Assembly: GCA_027484105.1 (NCBI GenBank)
Contig: JAIXUG010000015.1
Location: 26,139-90,138 of the forward strand
Length of the DNA stretch: 64,000 nucleotides
Direction of reading: 5' to 3'
Origin: Comamonadaceae bacterium
GTDB taxonomy: Bacteria; Pseudomonadota; Gammaproteobacteria; Burkholderiales; Burkholderiaceae_C
In this document: in pieces, positions 35,109 through 44,404 of the stretch
Position numbering within the stretch: position 1 is the first letter of the stretch
Layout of the letters: the number at the start of each line of letters is the position of its first letter
Made by a program: the position numbers and the translations under genes
The notes under the pieces: generated by a model
What the model was told of the DNA's origin: nothing
The model's input: the letters and a program-made list of their open reading frames with translations, nothing else
Database searches by the model: none

Positions 35109-37052
35109 TCAACCGCGCGTGATTTTCAGCACCCGGGTACCACCACGCTTGCCGGCGGGGCCTTCGCCAGCTGAATGGGGTTTGAAGTTGCTGGCACCAA
35201 ACTGCTTGGGGCCGCGTGCAAACTTGTCGCCGGCTGTGCCGCGTGGGGCAGGGCGTGCAGCATTGCGGTTGTCGCCGCCACGGTCTTCCCAGCGGCCACC
35301 TTGGCGTGGGCCGTCCTGGCGGGCGTCTTGACGTGGTGAAGGGCGGCTGTCGCCACGGTCCCAAGGGTGCGCAGGTGCGCCGCGGTTGTCGCCGCGTGGC
35401 GCGTCAAAACGACCGCCATCCTTGCGGGCATCGAAGCGGGGTTCGCTGCGCTGCTCATAGCGGGGTTGCTCGTCGCGGAAGTGGCCACGTGGGGCGCGGT
35501 TGTCAAACCCGCCGCCATCGCGGTCACGGTGGCCACCAAAGTCGCGGCCGCCGGCTGGGCGACCCCCACGGAAGCCACCGCCAGCATTGGCGTAATTGCG
35601 CTCGCCGCTGAAACGGTCACCGCCACGACCCATGGGTTTGCGGGCTTCGGGCATGCGCATTTTGGGCTCCATGCCCGGAATCACTTCGGCCTTGAAAGGC
35701 TGACGTGTGTAGGCCTCGATGTCGCCGATCTTGCGGCGATCGCGCATTTCGGCAAAGGTCACAGCAATGCCATCGCGGCCAGCGCGGCCTGTGCGGCCAA
35801 TGCGGTGGGTGTAGTCCTCGGCCTTCATGGGCAAGCCGAAATTGAAGACGTGTGTGATGGTGGGCACGTCGATGCCGCGCGCAGCCACATCGGTGGCGAC
35901 CAAAATCTGGACCTGGCCATTGCGCAGGGCCATCAAGCGGCGGTTGCGCATGCCTTGACTCAAGGCGCCGTGCAGGGCCACCGCCGAGAAGCCGTCTTGC
36001 TGCAGGTCAGCAGCCAGGCCGTCGCACTCGATCTGGGTGCTGGAGAACACGATGGCCTGGTCAATGGAGGCATCGCGCAACCAGTGGTCGAGCATCTGGC
36101 GCTTGTGTTGGGCGTTATCGGCCCAGAACAGCACCTGCTTGATGTTGTTGTGCTTTTCTTGAGGGTTGTCGATCTGGATTTTCTGGACCGATGAACCACC
36201 GTCGTGCATCACGCGCATGGCCAGTTGTTGGATGCGCGGTGCAAACGTGGCGCTGAACATCATGGTCTGGCGGCGTTGGATGGTCATCTCGTTGATGTCG
36301 GCGAGGTCGTCCGAGGAACCCAAGTCGAGCATGCGGTCGGCTTCGTCCACCACCAAAAACTGAACCTTGTCCAGCTTGATCTGCATGGAGCGCTGCAGGT
36401 CCAGCAAACGGCCAGGTGTGGCCACAACCAAGTTGGCGTTTTGCAGTTTGGCAATTTGCAACTGGTAAGGCATGCCGCCGACCACGTTGGCCACGCGCAG
36501 GCCGCGTGTGTGCTTGACCAGCTCGATGGCGTCTTGCGCCACCTGCTGAGCCAGCTCACGGGTTGGGCACAGGATCAGAGCGCCGGGGCTGGGGGATTTG
36601 AAGTTGCGAGGGTTGGTCGGGTCTTTGCGCTTGGCACGCTTGGGGGCAGGTTCGCCCTTGGCGGCCGCGTCGGCACAGGCTTGGTCAAACTCGGCGCGTT
36701 CGGCGGTTTCCTGCTCGGCCATTTGCTGGATCAGCGTGTGCAGCACAGGCAGCAAAAATGCAGCGGTTTTGCCGCTTCCAGTCTGGCTGGAGACCATCAG
36801 GTCGGTGTAGCCATTGGATTGGCCGTCTTTCGAGCCGCCCACTTTTGGCAGCGCCAAAGGAATGGCGCGCAATTGCACAGCGGTAGGTTGGGTGTAGCCC
36901 AGATCGGCCACGGCGCGCACCAGCTCTGGGGCCAGGCCCAGTTCGATGAAGCCATTGGGCACGTCAGCGACGGTTTCCTCGACGGCCGTTGTGGTGGACA
37001 TGTTTTCGGCAGGCGACAAGTCGTCCTGCACTGTGATCAAAGTGTCGGTCAT
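35109..37052 (-). CDS. DEAD-box ATP-dependent RNA helicase, RhlE type
   Basis: This helicase is about 647 residues. The two RecA-like domains carry the Q motif (IELGLAPELVRAVADLGYTQPTAVQ), motif I SSQTGSGKTAAFLLP, PTRELAQQ, VATPGRLLD, VVDEADRMLD, FSATFAP, then VATDVAARGIDVP and HRIGRTGRAGRDG. An insert after motif I (about residues 100-150, KGEPAPKRAKRKDP) and a long Gly/Arg/Asp-rich C-terminal tail (about 430-647) are typical of beta-proteobacterial RhlE. The start is at ATG 37052; an internal ATG at 37001 is an alternative. It probably acts in ribosome assembly or RNA decay. Confidence 0.93.
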   Translation of the reverse strand: MTDTLITVQDDLSPAENMSTTTAVEETVADVPNGFIELGLAPELVRAVADLGYTQPTAVQLRAIPLALPKVGGSKDGQSNGYTDLMVSSQTGSGKTAAFLLPVLHTLIQQMAEQETAERAEFDQACADAAAKGEPAPKRAKRKDPTNPRNFKSPSPGALILCPTRELAQQVAQDAIELVKHTRGLRVANVVGGMPYQLQIAKLQNANLVVATPGRLLDLQRSMQIKLDKVQFLVVDEADRMLDLGSSDDLADINEMTIQRRQTMMFSATFAPRIQQLAMRVMHDGGSSVQKIQIDNPQEKHNNIKQVLFWADNAQHKRQMLDHWLRDASIDQAIVFSSTQIECDGLAADLQQDGFSAVALHGALSQGMRNRRLMALRNGQVQILVATDVAARGIDVPTITHVFNFGLPMKAEDYTHRIGRTGRAGRDGIAVTFAEMRDRRKIGDIEAYTRQPFKAEVIPGMEPKMRMPEARKPMGRGGDRFSGERNYANAGGGFRGGRPAGGRDFGGHRDRDGGGFDNRAPRGHFRDEQPRYEQRSEPRFDARKDGGRFDAPRGDNRGAPAHPWDRGDSRPSPRQDARQDGPRQGGRWEDRGGDNRNAARPAPRGTAGDKFARGPKQFGASNFKPHSAGEGPAGKRGGTRVLKITRG

Positions 37053-37309
37053 GTGTGTAAAAACTCGCACGGAACAACGGCTGCCAACAAAGCTTTGTTG
37101 GGTTGGGCCGCAGGCACCGCAAGGTTGATAAGACATCAACCATCAAACGGTGCTCGCGAGAGGCGCTGGGCATGGAGCCTGGCCGCTGAGAGTGACCCTA
37201 TCGGTGGGTCAAGGCATGAAGGGAGATGTATGAAACGCTGCACCCATGTGCAGAGAGCCCCGAATTATGGCACACATCAAGCCTGGGCGCTAGGGTTTCC
37301 CCTTAATTT

Positions 37310-37900
37310 TCACAAACGGATGAAATGTTCGCGGTAATGCGCGAGTTCATCAATGGATTCGTGGACATCGGCCAGCGCTGTGTGCTTTTGTTGCTTCTTG
37401 AAGTTGGCATACACCTCGGGTTTCCAGCGGCGTGACAGTTCCTTGAGGGTGCTCACGTCGAGGTTGCGGTAATGGAAAAACGCTTCCAGTTTGGGCATGT
37501 ACTTGACCAGAAAGCGGCGGTCCTGGCTGATGGTGTTGCCGCACAGGGGCGAGCTGTTTTTGGGCAGGTATTTTTTCAGGAAGGCCAATATTTGCTCTTC
37601 GGCTTCGGCTTCACAGATCGTCGAGGCTTTGACTTTGTCGATCAGGCCGCTTTTGCCATGGGTGCCCTTGTTCCACTTGTCCATCTGGTCGAGCAACGCA
37701 TCGCTTTGGTGAATGACCAGCACAGGTCCTTCGATCCGGGGGGTGAGATGAGGGCCGGTGACGATCACGGCGATTTCCAGCAAACGTTCTTTTTCGGGGT
37801 CCAGGCCCGTCATTTCGCAATCGAGCCAGACCAGGTTTTGGTCGGATTTGGGCAACGCTTGTGTTGGCGGGGCAGGGGTGTTGGTGTTCACATCAGGCAT
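37310..37900 (-). CDS. orn: Oligoribonuclease
   Basis: Orn is 196 residues and degrades two- to five-base RNAs, including pGpG from c-di-GMP. It is a DEDD 3'-5' exonuclease: [26 protein letters not shown] (first D and E), the [15 protein letters not shown] segment (D) and [21 protein letters not shown] (H and D). The frame is open far upstream in another gene's shadow, but the family N-terminus begins near MPDVNTNT, which adds about 20 residues before the core. It is divergent from the M48 protease gene. Confidence 0.95.
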   Translation of the reverse strand: MPDVNTNTPAPPTQALPKSDQNLVWLDCEMTGLDPEKERLLEIAVIVTGPHLTPRIEGPVLVIHQSDALLDQMDKWNKGTHGKSGLIDKVKASTICEAEAEEQILAFLKKYLPKNSSPLCGNTISQDRRFLVKYMPKLEAFFHYRNLDVSTLKELSRRWKPEVYANFKKQQKHTALADVHESIDELAHYREHFIRL

Positions 37901-37996
37901 GGGGGGATTGTCGCCGATGCCGTGAGCCCTGGATGTGGCCCTTGGAATTGGGGTCCATGGGATGGTGCTCAGGGATGTGGCTTCTACAATGGCGGC

Positions 37997-39256
37997 ATGA
38001 ATGCATCCCTGACTTTGACCTTGACCTTGGTGCTGGCCTTGTTGGCGCATGTGGCGCTCAAGTTCTGGCTGAACGCCCGCCAGGTCCGGCATGTGGCCCG
38101 CCACCGCAGCGCTGTGCCTGTGGCTTATGCCGATACGGTGTCCTTGACTGACCACCAAAAAGCGGCCGATTACACCTTGGCCAAAGCCCGTTTGTCGCAA
38201 ATCGATATCGCGCTGGATGCGACGGTGTTGTTGGGCTGGACGCTGCTGGGTGGCTTGGATGCGCTCAATCAGGTTCTGATGGACTGGATGGGCCCGGGCA
38301 TGGCGCAGCAAATCTTGTTGGTACTGGGCTTCGCGGTGGTGGGCGGCTTGATCGGACTGCCTTTGTCGCTCATGCAAACCTTTGGTGTAGAGCAGCGCTT
38401 TGGCTTCAACAAGATCACGCCCGCGCTGTGGATGGCCGATATGGCCAAGGGGCTGGCGCTGGGCTTGACGCTGGGCCTGCCGCTGCTGTGGGTGGTGTTG
38501 TGGCTCATGCAAGCGGGTGGCTCATGGTGGTGGCTGTGGGCTTGGGCCGTGTTGGTAGTCTGGCAGCTGTTTTTGATGGCGATTGCCCCCAACGTGATCA
38601 TGCCGCTGTTCAACAAATTCACGCCGCTGGAAGACGAGTCGCTCAAAGCCCGTGTGCAGGCCTTGATGCAGCGCGCGGGCTTCACCGCCAAAGGCTTTTT
38701 CGTGATGGACGGCAGCCGCCGTTCGGCGCATTCGAACGCGTTTTTCACCGGCTTTGGAGCCAGCAAACGCGTGGTGTTTTTTGACACCCTGCTCCAGCAG
38801 CTGAGTCCGGCTGAAATGGAAGCGGTGCTGGCCCATGAGTTGGGGCACTTCAAGCACAAGCACATCCTCAAGATGATGGCCATCAACTTTGCCACGACGC
38901 TGGCGGGTTTGGCCTTGCTGGGCTGGCTGGCGCAGCAGGTCTGGTTTTACACCGGCTTGGGTGTGATGCCCAATTTGTCGGGCAGCAACGATGCTTTGGC
39001 GCTGGTCTTGTTCATGCTGGTCACCCCGGTGTTCACGCTGTTTTGGGCGCCGCTGTCTTCCTGGCGCTCGCGTCAGCAGGAGTTCGAGGCCGATGCCTAT
39101 GCCTTATCGCAAACCCCTGGGCAAGACTTGTCTTCGGCTTTGCTCAAGCTCTACCAGGACAACGCTTCGACCCTGACGCCCGACCCATGGTTTGTGAAGT
39201 TTTACTACTCGCACCCCCCTGCCAGTGAGCGATTGCTCAGGATGAAAACCGCATGA
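37997..39256 (+). CDS. M48-family metalloprotease (Ste24/CAAX-type)
   Basis: This 419-residue integral membrane zinc protease has several hydrophobic helices, at about 5-20, 70-90, 105-125, 150-200, 295-315 and 330-350. The zinc motif [10 protein letters not shown] begins at His280, and the third ligand lies in [14 protein letters not shown]. The N-terminal extension [17 protein letters not shown] is typical of Ste24-like enzymes rather than HtpX. It overlaps the pterin dehydratase gene by 4 bp. Probable role is membrane-protein quality control. Confidence 0.93.
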   Translation: MNASLTLTLTLVLALLAHVALKFWLNARQVRHVARHRSAVPVAYADTVSLTDHQKAADYTLAKARLSQIDIALDATVLLGWTLLGGLDALNQVLMDWMGPGMAQQILLVLGFAVVGGLIGLPLSLMQTFGVEQRFGFNKITPALWMADMAKGLALGLTLGLPLLWVVLWLMQAGGSWWWLWAWAVLVVWQLFLMAIAPNVIMPLFNKFTPLEDESLKARVQALMQRAGFTAKGFFVMDGSRRSAHSNAFFTGFGASKRVVFFDTLLQQLSPAEMEAVLAHELGHFKHKHILKMMAINFATTLAGLALLGWLAQQVWFYTGLGVMPNLSGSNDALALVLFMLVTPVFTLFWAPLSSWRSRQQEFEADAYALSQTPGQDLSSALLKLYQDNASTLTPDPWFVKFYYSHPPASERLLRMKTA

Positions 39257-39564
39257 GCACCGCTGAAGTTCGTGCGCTCAAACCCACCGAGGTGATCATG
39301 GCACTGAGCCAGCTTGTCGGCTGGGGTTTGGCAGGTGATGGTGAAAACGTGGCGATTGAAAAAAGCTTTGCTTTCGAGCAGCACACGCACGCGCTGCTGT
39401 TCGTCAACAGCCTGGGCTGGTTGTCTGAAAAACTCAACCATCACCCGGAAGTGGTGCTGACCTACCGCCGTTGTGTGGTGCGTTGGAACACGCACGATGT
39501 GCGCGGCTTGAGCCGACTGGACTTTGAGGCCGCGACCCAGACCGACGCTTTGTTACCGGCATGA
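39253..39564 (+). CDS. 4a-Hydroxytetrahydrobiopterin dehydratase (PCD/PhhB-like)
   Basis: This 103-residue protein has the pterin carbinolamine dehydratase fold. The active-site histidines lie in LNHHPEVVLTYRRCVVRWNTHDVRGLSRLD in outline, with the HHPE pair and the later THD motif. It regenerates pterin cofactors, usually for phenylalanine hydroxylase, but no phhA is nearby. It overlaps the M48 gene by 4 bp and precedes rsgA by 6 bp, so the three genes form one unit. Confidence 0.92.
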   Translation: MSTAEVRALKPTEVIMALSQLVGWGLAGDGENVAIEKSFAFEQHTHALLFVNSLGWLSEKLNHHPEVVLTYRRCVVRWNTHDVRGLSRLDFEAATQTDALLPA

Positions 39565-39570
39565 ACGGGC

Positions 39571-40551
39571 ATGAATAAACCCCAAGCCCGTCCGCTGGTG
39601 CCTTTGGCGAACGATCTGGAGCCCGGTTTGGTGGTGGCCACTTATGGCCGCCATTGCCTGGTGGAGACTCCCGAAGGCCGTCGCCTGATTTGCCACCCTC
39701 GAGGCAAGAAAAACCAGGTGGTGGTGGGTGACCAGGTGCTGTGGCAAATCGCAGGCGACGAAGGCAGCATCGAAAAACTTTTGGAGCGTCGTAACCTGTT
39801 TTACCGCCAGGATGAAATCCGCACCAAATCCTTCGCATCCAATCTGGACCGCGTGCTGATCTTGATCGCCGCCGACCCTGAATATTCAGAAAGTCAGCTC
39901 GCGCGTGCCCTGGTCGCAGCGGAAGCCGAGCACATCAGGCCCATCATTGCCCTCAACAAAAGCGATCTGGCGCTGCCCTTTGCGCAAGCCTGGGAGCGGC
40001 TGGCTCCTTACCGCGCCATGGGCTACAGCGTGTTGCCGATCAGCCTGAATCCGCGCAGCCCGGTGGCCGACGACGGTGTGGACGCTTTGTGTGCCCAACT
40101 CCAAGGTCTGACCACTTTGGTGCTGGGACCATCGGGCAGTGGCAAGAGCACCTTGATCAACCGCCTGGTGCCCGATGCACACGTGGAGACGGGCGAAATT
40201 TCCTTGGCCTTGAACTCGGGCAAGCACACGACCACCAGCACCCGTTGGTACTGGGTGCCTGCGCTCGATGCTGAACAAAAAACCGATTCGGCCCGAACCG
40301 CATTGATCGACTCTCCCGGCTTTCAGGAGTTTGGCCTGCACCACATCGAACCGACACGTCTGGCCAACTGCATGCCCGATTTGCGCCAGCACCTGGGAAG
40401 TTGCAAGTTCTACAACTGCGTGCATTTGCACGAACCGGGTTGCGCCGTGTTGGCGCAAGTGGAAACCGCGCAAGACCCTGGCACCATCAGCATGCGCCGA
40501 CATCGCATTTATGCGCAGCTCTTTGAAGAATTGAGCCAGCAACGCTGGTAA
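39571..40551 (+). CDS. rsgA: Ribosome small-subunit-dependent GTPase A
   Basis: RsgA is 326 residues, a circularly permuted GTPase that checks the 30S decoding centre. An N-terminal OB fold (VVATYGRHCLVETPEG) is followed by motifs in permuted order: G4 ALNKSDLALP, G5-like SLNPRSP, G1 LGPSGSGKSTLINRL, G2 region with SGKHTTTSTRWYWV, and G3 LIDSPGFQEFGL. The C-terminal zinc knuckle is SCKFYNCVHLHEPGCAV. It follows the pterin dehydratase gene by 6 bp and is convergent with the CobD-like gene. Confidence 0.97.
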   Translation: MNKPQARPLVPLANDLEPGLVVATYGRHCLVETPEGRRLICHPRGKKNQVVVGDQVLWQIAGDEGSIEKLLERRNLFYRQDEIRTKSFASNLDRVLILIAADPEYSESQLARALVAAEAEHIRPIIALNKSDLALPFAQAWERLAPYRAMGYSVLPISLNPRSPVADDGVDALCAQLQGLTTLVLGPSGSGKSTLINRLVPDAHVETGEISLALNSGKHTTTSTRWYWVPALDAEQKTDSARTALIDSPGFQEFGLHHIEPTRLANCMPDLRQHLGSCKFYNCVHLHEPGCAVLAQVETAQDPGTISMRRHRIYAQLFEELSQQRW

Positions 40552-40581
40552 TGGGCTGGGCGCCGCGCACCAAGCCGCTTG

Positions 40582-41541
40582 TCAGCCCACCAAGTTGGCC
40601 ATGGTCAGCAAGGCCAGCAGCAAAAGCCACATGATCACCGTGCGCCACACCAGGCCCACCACCTGGGCAAAATGCGACAGGCTGGCGATGCGCCCGGGGG
40701 TGCTGCTGCTGCCAGATGCGGTCGTGTCATCCTCTTCAGAAGATGTCAACGCGGCGCCACCCAGCCGGATGTTGATGGCACCCGCTGTAGCGGCCAGGAT
40801 CACCCCATCGTTGTCTTGAGGGAAGTTTTGAGCATGGTGTCGCCAGCCGTCCATGGCGTCTTCAAAGCTGCCCACGATGGCAAAGCCCAAAGCGGTCATG
40901 CGAGATGGCAACCAATCCATGGCCTGCCATGCCCGCATGCTGACAGCGCGCAGCACGTCACTGGCCCATGAGCCATCAGGCGCTGGTTGTTGCCAACGCC
41001 GTTGTGCATATTCGGTCAGTCGGTAAATCACAGCCCCGACAGGGCCCAGTCCAATGATGGACAAGGCGGCATACCAAAAAAAGACACCGAACACGTGCCG
41101 GTGTGCGGCGATCACGGAGTGTTCGATCACATGCCGGACAATTTCGCTGCGGGGAATATGGCCCACTTCCACTTGTTGCCACTGCGCCAGCAGTTCGCGG
41201 GCCTTGTTTTCGTCGCTGTTGTCCAAAGCTTCCCGAATGCCTGTGAAATGGTGGCTGAATTGGCGGAAGCCCAAGGTGGCATAGAGCAGGGCCACGTTCC
41301 ACAAAATGGCCATCCACCAACCCAGGCCCCACGCCAGTAACCAGTGCACCAGCATGGCCAACAGGGCGGGCCCCAAGATGGTCACCCCCCAGGTGATCCA
41401 GGCCTGCGAGCGAGCGCCGGCATCCAAGGTGCGAACGGTCCAGAGCACCCAACGTTCGGTGCTGGAGAAAACCAGGTGATCCGTTTTGAGGGGACGCACC
41501 TGCTCGAGGACAAGGGCCAGCAAGATTGCAAAAAAACTCAT
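40582..41541 (-). CDS. CobD/CbiB-like (AmpE-like) membrane protein
   Basis: This 319-residue membrane protein begins MSFFAILLALVLEQVRPL and has helices near residues 1-15, 55-90, 165-185 and 295-315. It belongs to the CobD/CbiB-related family widely annotated in beta-proteobacteria. That family lacks clear evidence of cobalamin synthesis, and no cob genes are nearby. A Ser/Thr/Asp-rich loop (SSEEDDTTASGSSS) lies at about residues 265-280. It overlaps the upstream NUDIX gene by 4 bp. An AmpE-like signalling role is possible but unproven. Confidence 0.78.
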   Translation of the reverse strand: MSFFAILLALVLEQVRPLKTDHLVFSSTERWVLWTVRTLDAGARSQAWITWGVTILGPALLAMLVHWLLAWGLGWWMAILWNVALLYATLGFRQFSHHFTGIREALDNSDENKARELLAQWQQVEVGHIPRSEIVRHVIEHSVIAAHRHVFGVFFWYAALSIIGLGPVGAVIYRLTEYAQRRWQQPAPDGSWASDVLRAVSMRAWQAMDWLPSRMTALGFAIVGSFEDAMDGWRHHAQNFPQDNDGVILAATAGAINIRLGGAALTSSEEDDTTASGSSSTPGRIASLSHFAQVVGLVWRTVIMWLLLLALLTMANLVG

Positions 41542-42275
41542 GTTTTTTCTCTCGTGGTCGGGTTGGCCGCTAAAAAGCGGTAAAAGTTACGCAGCATGCC
41601 TGCGGTGGCGCCCCAAATGAAGCGTTCAATGGATTCCACACCGCCGTTGGCATGCGGTCTGTTTTCCAGATAGGGCATGGAGAACCAATGGCGCTTCTGA
41701 CCCTGCCATTCCATGGCGTGCCTTTGGTGGTTGGCAGGATTCATCAGAAATGAAAGAGGTACTTCAAAAATGTCGTCCACCTCGTCTCTGTTGGGTTCAA
41801 GTTCGCAGTCCGGGGAAACCAGTGCGATCACCGGCGTGACCCAAAACGAAGTGCCAGTGACATAAGTGGGCAGCTCGCCGATGACTTGAACATGCCGCGC
41901 ATCCAGCCCCACTTCTTCTTGAGCCTCACGCAAAGCGGTGGCGTGTGTGCTGGCATCTTCGGGGTCCACCTTGCCGCCCGGAAATGCGATTTGACCCGAG
42001 TGCGTTTTCATGTGGGCAGCGCGCCGCGTCAACAAAACCGTGGGTGAACAGGCCTCCGGTCCACGCATGACAATCGGGACCAACACCGCTGCTTGGGTGG
42101 GTGGGCGCCCGGAAGAAAAACTTTCTTTGACCACCTCCGGCTGCCACTCTGGGGGATTCAAAAACCTGGCCTTCAGGGCATGGGGAGAAAGCCGCGAAGA
42201 CGCAACCGCAGGCAAATCGTGGTCGATTTGCCAAACCGGGACTTGACGAGGATCGAAGGGTGGGAGGACAGACAC
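41538..42275 (-). CDS. NUDIX hydrolase, probable coenzyme A pyrophosphatase
   Basis: This 245-residue protein starts at GTG 42275 (MSVLPPFDPRQVPVW). The CoA-type signature SGQIAFPGGKVDPED precedes the Nudix box, which ends ATALREAQEEVGLD. The upstream LLTRRAAHMKTH and downstream ELPTYVTGTSFWVTPV also match the YeaB/NudL group, which hydrolyses CoA to phosphopantetheine and ADP. It overlaps the CobD-like gene by 4 bp. It faces away from the NYN gene across a 175-bp gap that probably holds both promoters. Confidence 0.9.
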   Translation of the reverse strand: MSVLPPFDPRQVPVWQIDHDLPAVASSRLSPHALKARFLNPPEWQPEVVKESFSSGRPPTQAAVLVPIVMRGPEACSPTVLLTRRAAHMKTHSGQIAFPGGKVDPEDASTHATALREAQEEVGLDARHVQVIGELPTYVTGTSFWVTPVIALVSPDCELEPNRDEVDDIFEVPLSFLMNPANHQRHAMEWQGQKRHWFSMPYLENRPHANGGVESIERFIWGATAGMLRNFYRFLAANPTTREKT

Positions 42276-42449
42276 AGTCGTTATTTATAACCGAGATAAG
42301 TGGCAGCTTTGGATGCAGTGCAAGCGGCGTGGTCAGATCGAGGTGGAAATGGGCTCGCCCGGTGAAGACCCGCATGCGCGGGGTCAAGCCGTAAAATCCA
42401 AGGGTTGCACTTTTTTAGCGACACTATTTTTATCGATACGGAGTTATTC

Positions 42450-43358
42450 ATGAAACGCGATTATTTTTCCCACGACGCCCGAAATGAACGCCGACACAGC
42501 GAACATCGCAGTGGCACATGCATCGCTTTGATCGACGGCCGGTTTTTGATGTGGCTGGCTCAGCAAGGTGCCATGGGGGCCTCGGGGGAGTCCGTCAATC
42601 GGCAAGGTCTGCTCGGCCTGTTGTCCTTGGCTTTGTCCCAATCGGGCTTGGATGTGGATTTGCGTCGCATCTATTGGTACAGCGATCGCTCGGATGGCCT
42701 GGTGATCGATGATCAGATTGTTCGCCTGGTTCAAGCGCACGATGCCGATGGCGGGGCCTCTTTGCTGAGGTCGCTGGGACACGACCTCAAACAACTGGCC
42801 GAACACCATGCCTGTGATCATGTGCTGGTGGCCAGTGACGATGAACGCTTTTTGGTCATCATCGATGAAGCCCAGCTCAGTGGTTTGAGCGTCCACCTGT
42901 TGGCCGACGAGTCTGCCCGAAACATGCCGCAAATGGTGCGTACCGATCCTGGCTGGGCCCGCTTGTTGTCCCAAGCCGATCGCCGCGTCGTGGTCAGTTC
43001 ACAAGCCTTGGCAGATTTGTTGCAAGGCAAGTTGTCCAACGGCATGGGCTTGGCCGTGGAGGACGTTGAAGAGCTGCGCAAATCGATGCACGAAGTGGTG
43101 ACCGCATGGTGGGCGGAAGAACCTGAGGATTTACGTGAAGACCTGCGCGATGCCCTGCAGATCAGCCGGGGCATTCCCCAAGAAGTGGATCGTCAACTGT
43201 TGTTGCGCATGCGTCAGCGTCTGGCCCGTGCCTTGAGCTTGCCTGAGAAGAAACTCTTGCGCGAAACCCTTCGTGCGGTGGTGTCTGAGCCTGCCGCAGC
43301 TGCAGTGCCCGTATCCGCATCTGCAGGAGACGGCTTTCCGCCAGACAGCGAGGCCTGA
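42450..43358 (+). CDS. NYN-domain protein (PIN-like, putative ribonuclease)
   Basis: This 302-residue protein has GGAG 7 bp before ATG 42450. The N-terminal half is NYN/PIN-like: CIALIDGRFLMWLAQQ supplies an early Asp, DLRRIYWYSD follows, and CDHVLVASDDERFLVIIDEA supplies a late acidic cluster as in LabA-like proteins. The C-terminal half (about 180-302) is helical and acidic, with DVEELRKSMHEVVTAWWAE and LRMRQRLARALSLPEKKLL. It is conserved in related bacteria to my knowledge. RNA cleavage is inferred from fold only. Confidence 0.8.
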   Translation: MKRDYFSHDARNERRHSEHRSGTCIALIDGRFLMWLAQQGAMGASGESVNRQGLLGLLSLALSQSGLDVDLRRIYWYSDRSDGLVIDDQIVRLVQAHDADGGASLLRSLGHDLKQLAEHHACDHVLVASDDERFLVIIDEAQLSGLSVHLLADESARNMPQMVRTDPGWARLLSQADRRVVVSSQALADLLQGKLSNGMGLAVEDVEELRKSMHEVVTAWWAEEPEDLREDLRDALQISRGIPQEVDRQLLLRMRQRLARALSLPEKKLLRETLRAVVSEPAAAAVPVSASAGDGFPPDSEA

Positions 43359-43386
43359 ATCCGGCCGCAGCGACCGGAATATCAGG
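43354..43386. terminator. Possible two-way hairpin between the NYN gene and fbp
   Basis: CCTGA-a-TCCGG pairs with CCGGA-ata-TCAGG in the 23-bp convergent gap. The stem uses the stop codons of both genes. No long T-run follows, so termination is uncertain. Confidence 0.35.
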
Positions 43387-44389
43387 TCTTGTCGTGGTAT
43401 CGGGTCACGCGCTCGACTTCGTTTTTGGAGCCCAGCACCACGCTCACACGCTCGTGCAGCAGCTCGGGTTGCAGGTCCAGAATGCGCTGCCTGCCGTTGG
43501 TTGATGCACCACCGGCTTGCTCGATCAACCAGCTCATGGGGTTGGCTTCGTACAGCAGGCGCAGCTTGCCTGCTTTGTGCGGCTCGCGCTTGTCCCAGGG
43601 GTACATGAACACGCCGCCTCGGGTCAGGATGCGGTGCACATCGGCCACCATGCTGGCGATCCAGCGCATGTTGAAGTCTTTGCCGCGCGGACCATCCTTG
43701 CCTTGCAGGCATTCGTCGATGTAGCGGCGCACGGGTTCGTCCCAGTGGCGCATGTTGCTCATGTTGATCGCAAACTCTTTGGTGTCGGCAGGCACTTGCA
43801 CGTTTTCTTGCGTGAGCACGAAGGAGCCTTGCTCGCGGTCCAAGGTGAACATCACCACACCATCGCCCACGGTGAGTACCAATGTGGTTTGAGGGCCGTA
43901 CACGCAGTAGCCAGCCGCCACCTGGTTCTTGCCGGGCTGCAAAAAGTCCGACTCGGTCACGCTTTGGCTGCCTTCTGGCTTTTTGAGCACACTGAAGATG
44001 GTGCCAATGCTGACGTTGACGTCGATGTTGGAGGAGCCGTCCAAAGGATCAAACAGCAGCAGGTATTCGCCTTGCGGGTAGCGGTTGGGCACCAGGTAGA
44101 TGCTGTCCATCTCCTCAGAGGCCATGGCGGCGAGGTGACCGCCCCATTCATTCGCTTCGAGCAGCACCTCGTTGGCGATGATGTCGAGCTTTTTCTGGAC
44201 TTCGCCTTGCACGTTTTCGCTGTCTGCACTGCCCAGCACACCGCCCAAAGCGCCCTTGTTGACAGCATGGCTGATGCTTTTGCAGGCACGGGCCACCACT
44301 TCGAGCAGCAAGCGCAAGTTAGCCGGAATGTTGCCTTTGTCGCGTTGCTGTTCCACCAAATAGCGGGACAGGGAAATTTTGCTGCTCAT
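43382..44389 (-). CDS. fbp: Class I fructose-1,6-bisphosphatase
   Basis: This 335-residue enzyme makes fructose 6-phosphate in gluconeogenesis and, in autotrophs, the Calvin cycle. Motifs are [18 protein letters not shown] at the N-terminus, [46 protein letters not shown] in outline with the metal-binding DPLDGSS, and [28 protein letters not shown] prefer the second ATG (44389) because AAGGA lies 6 bp upstream of it. pepN ends 16 bp upstream? No: pepN lies next on the same strand, upstream of fbp's promoter side by gene order, with its stop at 44405, so both may be cotranscribed. Confidence 0.96.
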   Translation of the reverse strand: MSSKISLSRYLVEQQRDKGNIPANLRLLLEVVARACKSISHAVNKGALGGVLGSADSENVQGEVQKKLDIIANEVLLEANEWGGHLAAMASEEMDSIYLVPNRYPQGEYLLLFDPLDGSSNIDVNVSIGTIFSVLKKPEGSQSVTESDFLQPGKNQVAAGYCVYGPQTTLVLTVGDGVVMFTLDREQGSFVLTQENVQVPADTKEFAINMSNMRHWDEPVRRYIDECLQGKDGPRGKDFNMRWIASMVADVHRILTRGGVFMYPWDKREPHKAGKLRLLYEANPMSWLIEQAGGASTNGRQRILDLQPELLHERVSVVLGSKNEVERVTRYHDKT

Positions 44390-44404
44390 GTTCATTCCTT
44401 GGGT

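Noticed and set aside
40552..40589. Terminator between rsgA and the CobD-like gene
   Set aside because: TGGGCT/AGCCCA stem is short with a long loop and no T-run.
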